A DNA stretch of 64,000 nucleotides from Irpex lacteus (GCA_001986395.2 MQVO02000045.1:99725-163724), one strand, 5' to 3'; counted from the first letter of the stretch, positions 37,026-49,078 are shown. Notes: generated by a model not told the origin, from the sequence alone. Translations and numbers: made by a program.

Positions 37026-37524
37026 CGTGGTTGTCGTCGTCCTCGTCGACGGGGTAGGTGGGAGAGATAGAGAAAGGCGTGCATGACGAGCCTTTGGCTG
37101 CGCTGAAATGAATGGGTGGAGAGGCTTGAGCCTGTTCTCGCTCCACAGCTCTCCGCCTGTTGACCACTACGCCACAAAGATGAGGCTTGGGTCGGTGATG
37201 TCCGTGTAGACTTGCCTCTTATGGCAAGTGTTTTCACTTGACTCCACCTTTCGTGTTGGCTCAGCGCCTTGGCAGGGGAGTAAGTATGCTATGTCGCAAT
37301 ACCTAACGAGGCGTTTGAACAGTGCGCCACATGCTGTGGGCTTAGGTTTATACGCGAGGAGGAGCAGTGTCGAACACGGTAGCGTTGAAATTCGGAACCT
37401 GGGTCTGAGGTCTGAAGATCTGACACTCGGAGTCCTTGGCTTGAAGCAAGTTAGTCTCAGAGCCGAAACTGTCGATGACGGGTAAATTACAGGTGTAGCT
37501 CGTATATTGGATATGTCTAGCCAT
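37026..37524. other. Intergenic region, nothing recognised
   Basis: This 0.5-kb stretch is upstream of the coiled-coil membrane protein. It should hold its promoter; no other signal is seen. Confidence 0.45.
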
Positions 37525-37869
37525 TTAAAAAGTGGCTCCACAAGGTAGCGATGAATGTAGAACTCGGTATGCATTGTTTATTCGCTTGACGCTTCTATAG
37601 TACTCTTCCCATGACCGTACTGGTACGCACCACGCACCAGCATGCTTACAGACTTTCCTTGCTTTATCTTCCCCACAGACCACCACATCAATATACATGC
37701 GCCCATCAGCTCCCTTCTTCAGTCCAGAAAGGATACCGCTCTTCCTAACCAGCACAAGGTGGATCGCGTCGAGAACGTTCATTGATACAAAGATACCACA
37801 AGACTCCAGAAAATTATTGGTTGAATAGCTCCTCAGAGGTATGCCTACACTCTCCAACGTCAGTATCAT
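37525..37869 (-). CDS. Unassigned small ORF beyond the cyclase 2 tail
   Basis: A 114-codon frame starts MILTLESVGIPLRS and continues with well-mixed residues (LVLVRKSGILSGLKKGADGR, MYIDVVVCGEDKARKVCKHA). It looks more protein-like than its length would predict. It overlaps the predicted last codons of cyclase 2 (37,814 onward) in another frame. It may be a real small gene, a decayed fragment or an alternative last exon. I do not recognise the family. Confidence 0.3.
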   Translation of the reverse strand: MILTLESVGIPLRSYSTNNFLESCGIFVSMNVLDAIHLVLVRKSGILSGLKKGADGRMYIDVVVCGEDKARKVCKHAGAWCVPVRSWEEYYRSVKRINNAYRVLHSSLPCGATF

Positions 37870-39678
37870 GCACTACTAGCACCACAAAATATGGAAGGCG
37901 ACTCACAGCTGCGTTTGGAGGACTAGCGACACCTCCAAGCCTAGCACGCGCGGTAAGCAACCCACACTCCTTGTCAATACAAACCGGCCTAATTCACTTA
38001 CACATTCAACGGCCAAGACGTAAAGAAGAATGTCTGTCTCCCGGCTTCTGCACAAGCCCGAGCAAGCGCCTCAAGGTCAAACAGTTCCCCTATCGGCATG
38101 CCCCATAGACTGCAGAACAAATCGGCACGATGAAGTTAGAATGCACGAGAATAGTGCAAGGTGGCTCACCCGAGGAGTGTCTGAGACGTATGATGAGTTA
38201 AGTATAGGCTATTCGGGGTGTTAGATAACGCACCTGATGTAAGTGGGGCGTACCGTGACCCTCCGGCGTAGGCCAGCGCTGTAGCGAGTTCACCTTCGGA
38301 TTCATTCTATGTGAGGCCATACGACACGCACCTCGATGCAGGGACAATCAGACGCTACAGCAGCAAAGTGGTTGTTCCTACTCACGAGCCATCACTATAA
38401 GACTGATCTCACGAGTAAACTATTGAGAAGCACGCACCATAGGAACCGTTTCATCTCTTCTCCTTGTTCCAACCCCGCGCTGCCAATACCAAATCACCAA
38501 TCGGTACCCAGACGAAACGATAGAGTTATACAACTCACAAAGTCTCCGGTCTCCCACTCAACCCCTCCCTCTCACCCACCCCAGCCTCAAGCCACCTCTT
38601 CACAAACCCCACCCGATACAACAAAACATCCCCTCTCCTAAACTCCACCCCCTGCTTCTTGGCACACGCCTCTAGGTCAGCAACAGTGATAGCGTGCGTC
38701 TGCCATGGGTCGTAGGGGAGGGAGGCGAGGTTGTTTGTGCCGGAGGTGTGGTAGGAGACGAGGTCGAGGAGGACGCCTCGGCCGCAGATGCCGTGTTGGG
38801 CCCAGTCTGCCAGAATAGCGCGACGATGAGAGGTAAGAGATGGTTGTACGGGACAACGGGGGGAGGGAGGAAGGGAGGATGAACTGTTACGTACTGTGAA
38901 TTCCAAGTTTTATCTTCGCTTTGTCGACTTTACTGGGATCAGTGATGGCTAGATCGCCCCGTGCAATGGAGGCACTGGATGTACTGTCTCCCAAACCATA
39001 TCAGTTACGTCCAGGTATCGCTGCTAGTGAGAGCTGACGACGTACTTGTTGTAGAAGACGTTGTGGCCACCGAACACGCCGTAGTGACGGAGACCGTCCC
39101 ATTGAGTGCCCGATTGAGTGTTCTATGCGTGTGCGTGTGAGCTAAATAGCACGTCTTCGCCGCAGAAAATTAGTGAAGCGGAGCTCACGATAGTTAGTGA
39201 GTCGTCATTTACAGCTTCGGATTTCATCCAGACGTTGTGAACCGGAGGCTGACGTCTATACAACGGCTGGAGGGTATGATGTATATAGTGTGCACACCCT
39301 CATGTATCATACATTGAACATACCTTTCCCGGGAAGTTAATCGGCCTAGTGTACAGTTATGGTCACCCATCAGTTCCGAGTCGGGGTTGAGCAGGAGGAT
39401 GTCACACACAAATTTAGACTGATCATCTTGCCCAGTCTACCGGCACAGATTCAAGTTCAAATAACGCGCTCACAAACACACCACTACCAGTGAAAAGGCA
39501 CGTACCGAATCTCCTTCGCAGCCTCAGCGACCACTTTCTCAGTCAGCAAATTCACAGTTCCCAGCTCGTCGCCCTCTCCCCACACGCTCCATGCGCACCC
39601 TGTGTATTGGTGGAAGTTGGGCAGCTCGTCGAATGTAGGGAGGGGTTTTGAGTCGAATGTCGAGTCGGTGGTGGACAT
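37814..39678 (-). CDS. Cyclase-family hydrolase 2 (PF04199), paralogue of the gene at 29.0 kb
   Basis: The product begins MSTTDSTFDSKPLPTFDELP, then GCAWSVWGEGDELGTVNLLT, nearly the same as copy 1. Further matching pieces are LPINFPGKPLYRRQPPVHNV, SGTQWDGLRHYGVFGG, NWAQHGICGRGVLLDLVSYH, YDPWQTHAITVADLEACAKK, WNNHFAAVASDCPCIE, WPTPEGHGTPHLHQ, LWGMPIGELFDLEALARACA and FFFTSWPLNVLGGVASPPNA. Introns fall at the same places as in copy 1; the one after CIE is about 38 nt. The C-terminus after SPPNAAV differs from copy 1 and is uncertain (TAA at 37,814 if unspliced). The frame is intact, so both copies are probably functional. Confidence 0.82.
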
Positions 39679-40469
39679 GATATGGTTGGCTTTGTGCTTG
39701 TGTTGGAAGGGAGGATGTTTGGGAGGTGAAGCAGGTGAAGCTGAGGCGAGAGTTTCGGTGCAAGTTTTCAAGTTGGTGGCTATCGCACGCTCTCCAGATG
39801 GCCATCGTCATTTTGTATGGCATGGTCTTAATACCGTGTGACTGATATATATGTACTGCACGGAGCTAGAGCTCGTGCTTACACAGAAGTCTCGGGATTC
39901 AACCGGACTCTGAATTCACTGGTGCGTGTGTCTACAGTAAGACTGACATGAGATTCTGTTGTCAAAAGCAGATAAGAGGTTGAAGCTCACCTTATTGCCC
40001 CGGAGTCAAGACGAGAGAACATGAACACACATATATGGCAGCTACCAGTACATCCTGGTCTGTCGGCCTCCGAGCATGAGACGCAGAGAATCAGAGGGCA
40101 TAGCCAAGATTAAGTAGAGTTACTTGGAATTCTTATTCCACAACGGAGCCTTGTTTCAGCACTGAGCAGAACCTGTTTCTGCTCAAATATTCAGTATGTG
40201 CGTGAATCGACTGCGACGTGCGTGAGTTCAACTTGAATTGAAGTAGAAAAAGGAGAACGTTGAAAGTTCGAATTCGACCATGATTGGACCATCGAGATCG
40301 TGGTCACGCAACAGTAACGTCACGGCGTAGTCACATATGGCTCAGTCACTAGATCTCTAGATCTCATGCTTTTATCTGCTACCGTCACAACAAAATCATA
40401 ATAATTCAAGTAAGTCACTACGACCACCGTTATAAAGAACAATTTTGAATCTCAGCAATTCATCGTCAG
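39679..40469. other. Divergent intergenic region, cyclase 2 and TPR-CHAT gene
   Basis: No gene is recognised in this 0.8-kb stretch. It should contain the cyclase 2 promoter and the upstream region of the TPR-CHAT gene. Confidence 0.45.
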
Positions 40470-43451
40470 ATGTCTTTACACGTAATGGATAGCATGCCCA
40501 AAAATCAGGCACTGTTGAGTTGTAATTTAGTACCCAGAAGACACATCGATGCAAAATTAGGGTCCGCATTTACTCCATCACCAACCGCAGCTCTGTGCCA
40601 GTCGACAACACCGAGCTTTGGAGATTCTGCGTTCAACTTCTTCCTCCTAGGTATGGTCTACACCATGCCGAAGTTGGCGGACAACCGAAACTGATAATGC
40701 CATACACTAATAGGTCGTTCGTCTTTGGCTGCTGAGTCACAGGGAGCTGGTTGAAAGAACATCAAGACTCTGGCTTGGTACAAAACGTCGTCGACCAGCT
40801 ATGGATGAGGCTCGTTACTTCGTCAGAGCCGTCGTCACACGGGAAAACCGTTCTGATGAACCGTGCACTTTGAAAGCAGAAATTTCGGCTCGAGTCTCGG
40901 GTAGGATTTGAGGCCGCTATCTGGTGTGAAGTAAGCAGCTAACTCTTATTCCCTCTCAGAGTTGGAAACTCCTATTACGGAAAGCCCTACAAAAGTACAG
41001 ATTCTCCGAAGAGGAAAAAGCAAACGCGTCTTTCATTTCGCCTTGCAGGATACAAACAAATACATCGTAGGCTTTGTGTCCAAGCTCGAAACTAGCGCAG
41101 GCGAGAGAAATTCGTTCGAATTCGGCACTAATAGTCGGTGAACATCTCTCTCTCTGCGACAATGTTATATTGACGTTGGTGATCCTCAGTTCCAGATGCA
41201 AGGGGTGAATCTTGGCGTGCCTTAGTCAACGGTCTGCGATTGCAATACGCGTCTGCACAACCAAACGCTGCGGAGGCTGTCGAATCTTCATCAGAGTGGC
41301 AGAATCCGCATCTGATCCGAGAGCTTCTGACAACACACAGTCGAAACCGCCGTACAAACTGGAAACCTCAGATAACTCCTTCCTTGATCAGTGATCTTCC
41401 TGGTTTCGCTATCTTCGCACAGTCAAGCGAAGGGTATACGTGGCCTGCGTTTACTGTCGACCTCGAGCTACCGGATGACTACTCTTTGCTGGACTTCATC
41501 GATGCTACCGCCACATTGGCTATGGAATTCGAATCGCAGTCCGTCCGTGACAACAGGCCATCAGATGTAACTATCGCTCTATTCTTTCACTGGCTCGCCG
41601 TTAACGCTTCATACGGCGATCGCTTCCCAGTCATACATCTATCCTCCGTCAGCAGACTCGCCGCGTTTGTGACGGTCAGATATCGACAGATTCATCGCCT
41701 ACTCGAATTGCGTGAGGTCATCCGCTTGCTTCAATCCTCCATAGACTCTTACGATCCGGCCATTGGATATAAACAACGAGACGAGCTTATTTCGGCCCTG
41801 GCAGTCCTATTATGTGAAGCACTCTCGACCACCGGCACTGCTACGGAGGACGTCGAGTCAGCCACGCTTTGGTGCACAGAGCACATTATCCCTTCTCCAC
41901 CACAAGGCTCTGCTGGGTTGAACAACTTTGCCCAGCTATACATGCAGCGCTACGAATGCCTCGGTGGGCTAGATGACTTGAACATAAATATCGACATCCT
42001 GCAGACCGCCATCTCTTCCCCGCCTCCAGATCTAGACCACTCCGAACGCGCCTTTATACTACACAACATGACCCGGAGCCTATACTGCCGGTATATCTCT
42101 CTGCGGAAGCACACCGATCTCGAGCTCGCCTTGCGATACTGTCAAGAGTCGCTCGACATGGAGGCCAGTGGTGTTAAACTTGTGCCAAGATGGGAGCTGC
42201 TTTCTACCCTGGGTGAAATTATCAAGAAAAGCGACCCTCATGGGGCACTGGCTGCTTTCCGTGAATCCAAGCAACTCTGTCCTCCCAATGACCCGCTCCG
42301 ATATCTGGTGTTGCACCGGCTAGCGATGGCTCTGCAACATAGAAACATCACTCATGGACAGCCACTTACCGAGCACGAAGAGGAGTCGAAAGCGCTCGAG
42401 GCAGAAGCACTGTTGCTTGTTCCTCATGGCAATCGCCTGACTAAAGGCAATATGCTCTTGAACAGTGTACTACAGGAGCTTCCAGATGTTAGGAGCCGCG
42501 CACGCATTGCAAGCGATTTTGATGTCTCCATCGCGAAAGTTGTGGATATACTTCAGGTCACCGGAGACTCGCCTATTCGCCACGCTCCCCTGTTCATCGT
42601 GGGGACGCTGTATTATGACAGATTCATCCTTAGCAAGGAATCGCATGATGTTGCGGAGGCCCATCGCTATTTATACGAAGCACTTGGGGTAGCCAGTACT
42701 GGACCAGGCATCTCAGATCGTGCAAATATCCTCGCATGGCTAGCCAAAATACACTTGCAGAGGGATACAGAGTTCTTTGACCCTGTTACGTCCTACGAAT
42801 ATCTCGGAATGTGTTTGGAGGACACCCACTGTACTGCGGCTGCCCGCTTGGAATATGCGGCCAGAAGTATGCATGATGCACTCCGAGATCTTGCGCAGGA
42901 GATTGATATATCCGATCTGCTGCCTTCCAGGCTTGCTGATGTCTACATCAAGGCCGTTCATCTCTTTTCCGAGGTCGCGCCTCTGAACGTTGACCTTATG
43001 TCTAGCCTTGAAGTACTCCGCAAATGGGGCATTTTGTCTTACACGCGTCGATGCTCTGTCATCTCTCTAATCGTACAACGGAAGCTATTCAGACGTTAGA
43101 GGAGGGGCGTGCCGCATTCTGGTCGCAGATATTGCAGACCAGAGTAGCTGCACCTAAAGGCATACCTGTTGACCTCAGAAATCGTCTCCTTACTCTCTCT
43201 CGCCAGGTAGAACACATTCGCTTCCACCAAATATCGCCTAGCCTTTCTCCTGTCTCGACGCTGGAGTATACTCGGAGAATGCGCATATGGGAAGAGTACA
43301 GTTCCTTGGTGAAAGAGATTCGAGGACTACCGGAGGCTACTGAGTTCCTCTCTGTACCCCTGGAAGATATCGTCTCATCCTCAAAGCACGGCCCTGTTGT
43401 CATCTTGTTCTCCTACACTTTCAAAACCGTGGCCTACATTATGCATAGAAA
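40470..43451 (+). pseudogene. TPR-CHAT protein, 5' part, cut by a retrotransposon and carrying a frameshift
   Basis: Agaricomycete TPR-CHAT proteins pair tetratricopeptide repeats with a caspase-like CHAT domain. The main exon (from about 41,190) reads LRLQYASAQPNAAEAVESS, then helical repeats such as LRYCQESLDMEASG, EAHRYLYEALGVAS and ARLEYAARSMHDALRDLA. The family hallmark at the TPR/CHAT border, TEAIQTLEEGRAAFWSQILQ, follows in a different frame, so one base is missing near 43,028 in a G-run (alternatively an 80-nt intron from 43,013 could skip it). The frame then runs to SSSKHGPVVILFSYTFKTVA, a CHAT start, and stops at the element at 43,452. The rest resumes at 63,747. Upstream exons between 40,470 and 41,190 are likely (SFGDSAFNFFLL is C2-like) but could not be joined. 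The gene is probably dead in this strain. Confidence 0.75.
43447..43451. repeat. Target-site duplication of outer element, left copy (AGAAA)
   Basis: AGAAA immediately precedes the left LTR and recurs at 63,742-63,746. A 5-bp duplication is usual for Ty3/gypsy integrase. Confidence 0.93.
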
Positions 43452-43684
43452 TGAAAGCCCGACGTCGGCGTCGGGCACACTGATCTCGACCGAGGAAGGA
43501 ACAGGAACAAGTAATGGATAGAGACTTCGTCGCAGCAGTGGTCAGAGTGCTAATACATGTGTGTAGTAAACATCTAAGCTCACCTTCGTCGCAGCAGTGG
43601 TCAGAGTGCTGAAGAGACGAAGGTGCAGTGTTCGCGGAACCAGATCAGACATAGACGCCCACGTAACCCTACGCCAGGGTTACA
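43452..43684 (-). repeat. 3' LTR of outer element (233 bp)
   Basis: This copy begins TGAAAGCCCG and ends GGGTTACA on the plus strand. It appears identical to 63,509-63,741. It contains two copies of a 27-nt direct repeat (43,525-43,551 and 43,584-43,610) and a hairpin at each end: GCCCGACG/CGTCGGGC near 43,457-43,476 and GTAACCCT/AGGGTTAC at 43,663-43,683. Confidence 0.95.
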
Positions 43685-43702
43685 CTCTCCCCCCCTTTAA
43701 AA
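43685..43702 (-). other. Polypurine tract of outer element
   Basis: On the minus strand the bases just before the 3' LTR read TTTTAAAGGGGGGGAGAG, a standard plus-strand primer tract abutting the LTR. Confidence 0.85.
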
Positions 43703-43706
43703 CAAT

Positions 43707-46700
43707 CTATCTCCCTCGGGCACCCATGGGTGCGGGGTCGCGAACGACGCCCACGTCGGACTCCACGGGGGGAGTGGGGTCACTTGAGGACGCCTCCGAA
43801 TCGAGCTCACTGGGAGCAGGGCCAGGGGGCGCCTCCGTGTTCAGCGCACATCGCTCTCCGGGAGGGTAGGCTAAGTTATCAGTTAAAAATGCTGTTGTAT
43901 TACCGTCAATATTATTTTCTTTCTCCCATTCGTCCATCGCCGTGAGGTCCTTGACTACCCAGGTGGGTTCCCACGTGTCTGGTCCAGAGAACCAGCGAAC
44001 CAACCATTGGTAGCCTCTGCCTCTCGGTCTGCGATCGAGTATCCGCTCGACCCACTCCTCCAATCCGTCCTCCGTGACTACGGGGGGAGGCCTATCCCGA
44101 TGTCTGCCTGGGAAGGCTGGGTTATCCGGGTTCACGTACTTCCTGAGCATCGAAGCGTGGAATGTAGGGAAGATTTTCATAGCGTGGGGAAGATCCAAGG
44201 TGTAAGACGACGTGTCCGAGAAGGCTCTCTTGACCTTGAAGGGTCCATCGTAACGCGCCATAAATTTCGAAACTCGATTGTCGCCCTTTTGGATGTAGTC
44301 ACGTCGTCGATTCAGAGTTGATAGTAATACTTCCTCCCCTTCTTCAAACTTCTGATCCTCTCCACGGGCGCCGTTTGCGTTCCGGGCCTGCTCGATTTTT
44401 GCGATGGCCAAGTTATCTTCGGCCTCGAGGATATCCACCTCGATTCGGCGTATCGCTCCGGCCGCAATCTCTGCCTCGTCAGGCAACGTTTGACGGACGA
44501 CGTCGACAGCGGTATCGAAGAGGGGTGGAATTACACGCGGGCGGCGGCCCATGCGGAGCTGGAAGGGTGCAAACCCGGTGGAGGCGTTGACAGTGTTCAT
44601 GATGGCAAAGCGGACAGCGGGGAGGGCGCGAACCCATCCCTTTTGGTTTCGTTGAACGTGGTAACGGAGGGCCTGCACGACGGTTTTGTTCGTCCGCTCA
44701 CTGGCACCATCGGTTTCAGGATGGAAGGCGGTGGAGAGCTTGAGCGAGATACCAGTTAGACGGTGCAGAGCCGTCCAGAATTTTGAGGTCCAGAGGGAGT
44801 CGCGGTCAGCGACGATGTCCAGAGGCAGACCGTTCTCGCAATACCAGTAGCGAAAGAACAGGTCCGCTGCGTCCTCTGCCGAGAGGTTCTTTTTGCAAGG
44901 CACTAAACGAATATCCGTGTTTAAGCGACATGTCATAGTGAGCAAAAAATCGAAACCCTCATCTAATGGAAGAGGTCCGACAAAGTCGATTGCGACACTG
45001 TCTCCAGGCCCACGAGGGACCGGGAGGGGATGCAAGGGGCCGGGTGGTTTCGTCGTAGGTGCCTTGTTACGTTGGCATGCGTCACAAGACGGCACATACA
45101 TCGATTCGAGCTCCTTGCGCATGTTTGGCCAACAGTAAGCCTCGCGGATGAGTTCGTACGATTTGTCAAACCCAAAATGGCCTAACGCGTCATGCGCCAG
45201 CCGGAAGATGGATTCACGGATCTGCGGAATACGAGGGATTATAAGCCGTTCACCAAGATACCATAAGCCGTTTTCGATACGCAGCTTTACGGCTCCCTTC
45301 GCCTGCGGCAACTTTTGACACCAAACGTCGGTGGCGTAACCGTCTCGTATCTTCTGAAGCAGATCGGGATCTGTCGCGATGCGCACGCCTGTGGCGGCCG
45401 TAACGTATGTGGACGGGGAAGGGTGGAGGACGTCGGGTTTGGGAGGCAGACGCGAGAGCGCGTCGGCTGCGGTGTTCTCTTCGCCCGGCAGGTAGATAAT
45501 CTTGAAGTCGTATTGACCCAAAAACTCCTGCCACCGAGCTTGCCGTCGAGAGAGGTCCCGCTGTGTGTTAAAATTCTCGAGAGTTTTGTGGTCTGTGTAA
45601 ACTTCGAAATGCACACCTAGGAGATCGAGACGCCATTTCTGTAACGCCCGAACGATGGCCAGTAACTCCTTCTCGTGCACCGGATAGTTCAGTTGTGCGG
45701 AGTCGAGTTGCATGGAATCGAACGCGACAGGCCTGGCCTCCTCCCGGGATGGGCCGTACGACAAGGTAGCCCCCGTTGCCCAATCGCTAGCATCCGTGTG
45801 TACGAATATCTTATTATCCTTCAAGTCATCGTGGTCAATGACTGTAAGACATTCCCGAGACGTTACCAGTTTCTTTATTGCCTCGAAGGCAACCTGGTGA
45901 CGCGGCGTCCAACCAGGCCACTCGCGTTCTGCATCCTTGGTGGTCAAGGGTGTGAGTTCTACTGTGAACCGCGCGAGGTGCGGTAGAAACTTATCCATGA
46001 AACGTACGAGTCCTATGAAGGCTCGTACGTCTGATGCAGACTTTGGTTGCGGCCAACTTGTAACCTTTTCTATTTTCTTCAGGTCTGCCTCGACACCACG
46101 TGCACTAATGTGATGTCCGAGGAAGTCAACTTCTAGTGCGAACAGGTTAGTCTTTTTGGGTGAGGCAAAAAGCGAATGAGCACGTAGCGCGAGTAGAACC
46201 GCTTCCACGTTACGCTGATGCTCCTCCAGTGTTTGGGACCAGATAATAATGTCGTCGATGTAGACGTGACATATTTTACCTATGAGATGACGCAACGCGG
46301 AGACCATTCGTCTCTGGTGCGTAGCAGGTGCATTCCGGCACCCCTGGGGCATGACCAACCATTCGTATAGACCGAACGGTGTGGTTACGGCGGTCAGAGG
46401 GACATCGTCTGGATGTACCCTCGTCTGGAAGAATGAGTTAGTCATATCTAACTTCCCGAAAATCTTACCCTTGGCGCAGTCGGCAAGGATTTCGTTAATG
46501 GTGGGTAGGGGATGTCTGTCATGTACGGTGTTATCGTTGAGAACCCGGTAGTCATTCACCCACCGCGGTGCAGCGGCGGGATCAGATTTGGGGATCAGGA
46601 AACAAGGCGAGGCGTATGGCGAGTCACTAGGACGCATGCGTCCCGCTTCGAGGTGCTCGTCTAGCAACTTACGCCACGCTTCCCGATATTTCTTTGGACA

Positions 46701-47986
46701 GTCGTACGCTCGTTTCGAGATAACGACTTCAGGGTCCTTCAGTTTGAATCTGTGGTACACATTCTTTGGTAAGTCATCTAGACGCGGTGTCCCTTCCGGG
46801 AAGACATCTTGGAACTTAGCTCTGGTATCCCTCTCCATTTTCTCGAGGGTTTCCAGGGTTGCTAGTTCTTCGATGCGCTGCCGAATTGCGGCCACTGTCG
46901 GGTGAAAAGGGAGGGCTTCGGTTTGCGCTTGCGCCTCCCCCTCGACCTTAGAACAATCAATGGGAATGTTAGCAGTATCGGGTGAAGGAACAGCCACATC
47001 AGGAAGCGTTTCTTTGACATGGAAAGAGGAAGCATGGGGTGACGCGGTAGAGGTAGAGCCAACGAGCGGTGAGGCAACGTGCTTAGGCTTCGCGGTGTGC
47101 GCGAGGTAAGAGGGATGGATAGGCATTGTTGCCTTTTCCGCCTTCGAAGTCGTGTGTACAACCTCGCTGGTTTGAGAAACACGCTTGTAATTAGGGTTAA
47201 GAATATCAAAACCCGTGTGCGCGTCGATACATTTACGAGTGCGACAGTTCAAAATTAAGTCGTTGTGCGCGAGAAAAGGTAGACCGAGAATCACAGGTGC
47301 ACAGAGGTTGTCAACGACGAGACAACGGACGGAACGTGAAGTCCATGCAAAAGAACGGAGAGAAAAGCGAAGTTTAACGAAATCTGAGACTCGGGTTCCT
47401 TCAGAACCCCATGCGGAATCTAACGTTATTGCTGAGGGTAGTTTGTGACGCTTGAGGCCGAGGGCCGTGGCGACTTCACCTCTCATCAAAACTGTAGAAG
47501 AGCCACTGTCTATCAGCATTCGCACGGGTATGTCAAAGCAGGGACCGTTGGAGTCGTGGATGTAGCCACGCAATGTAAAGTGGGGCAACGATATGGGAGG
47601 CACGTACGAAGAGTCTGGTGAGTCCTCGCCGAAGGACAACACACCACGCGCGGGAGGCGAACCTCCAACAGCGGCCGCGATATTTTCGTCGAGTTCTTCA
47701 TCGAACCTGACAGCGGCGGTAGTATGCTTCTTCGGCGCGCTATTGAGCGACCTCTTCTTATCGTTCTCTACCTTAGCCTTGCGGCCGTCTTCTTCGGTGA
47801 GTTCACGATAACCCGACGCCTTTGGTGCGGGTTCATTGCAGTCGCGGCCACGGTGTCCGGCAAAGAACTTGCGACACTTGAAACAACCCATGTACTTGTA
47901 CAGGATTGCTCGTTCGTTTTCGGTGAGAGGAGGAGGGTGTTCGCGATCACGGTTCGTGGGCCGAGCGAAAGCAGAACTCCCTCCGC
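43707..47986 (-). CDS. Outer element gag-pol, 3' part: CCHC knuckle, protease, RT, RNase H, integrase, chromodomain
   Basis: Domains run in Ty3/gypsy order. They are a zinc knuckle (CFKCRKFFAGHRGRDC), aspartic protease (VRMLIDSGSSTVLMRG, active DSG), RT (GKLDMTNSFFQTRVHPDD, PFGLYEWLVMPQGCRNAPA and catalytic CHVYIDDIIIWS) and RNase H (FVHTDASDWATGATLS, VHEKELLAIV). The integrase has HHCC with CDACQRNK and a DDE core: AIDFVGPLP, VADRDSLWTS, HPETDGASERTNKT. The last module is a chromodomain (VERILDRRPRGRGYQWLVRW, DTWEPTW). The stop is TAG at 43,707. The frame has no break. It is joined in frame to the gag segment at 62,265-63,358 when the inner element and one CCGC copy are left out. Confidence 0.95.
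47983..47986. repeat. Target-site duplication of inner element, left copy (CCGC)
   Basis: CCGC precedes the left LTR of the inner element and recurs at 62,265-62,268. Removing one copy with the element restores the outer gag-pol frame exactly. Confidence 0.85.
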
Positions 47987-49078
47987 TGTCGAGATCAGAA
48001 AATGAGATTGCAAGTGCAGCGGCCTGGGATACGTAAGATGACTGAGACGCGGTAAGTGTTATGGTACCAGGCAGAGCAAATAGATATGTGGTGTAGAGTT
48101 GGATGGGAAACGGAAGGGGGAATCGAAGTGGGTGTGACTAGCACTACGCCTAGCGATGAGTAGCTCTGGGACTGGTGAACACGAAGGTCAGAGTAATGTC
48201 TACGGTACGCAAGCCTAATCTCTTCTGCCGAGAATTGATGGACCAGACGTTAGGTCGATCTATCCCGGTCGTTCGTGTTGGGGAGTGAAAGATCTTTAGA
48301 CAGGAACTATAGACTATGAGAGGGTGGGTTTAGAGTTGAGAGTAGAGTGAGAGAGTAGAGGGAAGAAACAAGCAATACCCTGGATCAGACTAATACGATA
48401 CGATACCTGATACGATGAACGACTACGGCTGAATCCTCACGAGTACTTGATACTAGCAGCGTAATAGACAGCTCCCTTCGCAGCTCTGTGCGCCTGATGA
48501 GTGTCTACTTACGTGATAGCTATCAAGCAACCAAGGAGTTCTGAAAGGCTAACCCGCTCGTGGAGTTACACCTAAGCTATAGACGTAAACGTACGACTGA
48601 ACGTTCCTACTAACTGACTCGGTGGGTACTAAATGCTTCCTCTGAAGTTGCTTTTATTCTGGGGCAGGAAGGCCCCTCTATTTATATGTACAGGAAGTCA
48701 TGTATCTACTAGCATAGCCTCAGGGATCTGTATCTACAATGGCCGTGACAACGCTGTGCGTTGCCGATATGAAACACGTAACAAGGTGGGGATGACATAG
48801 ATTTGCTGTGCAATTTGTTCCGGAATGTTCTGCAGCATAGCCACAGTGCATAGCCTCACGTATGCTGACTCATTTGGTTGTCGTGGATGCAGAATGACTC
48901 ATAGGTAGCGCACAGCCACATCGTAGCCCGCGCATAGCTTCACATATCCATGCATAGCTTTGCACAGCCTCATCGTGACCTAGGTTACTGGTGGGGTCTA
49001 GGAGTCTGGTATGGTCTGCTGAGTCTCAGTAGTGAGTTTGCACATGTAACCAACACATTACGAAGTAATGGCGTTACA
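47987..49078 (-). repeat. 3' LTR of inner element (1,092 bp)
   Basis: It runs from TGTCGAGATCAG to GTAATGGCGTTACA on the plus strand. It has the same length as the other copy, and I saw no difference by eye. A cluster of GCATAGC/GCACAGCC words lies at about 48,836-48,972. Confidence 0.95.

Noticed and set aside
43525..43610. CRISPR-like spaced repeat
   Set aside because: Only two repeats, located inside an LTR of a fungal retrotransposon.
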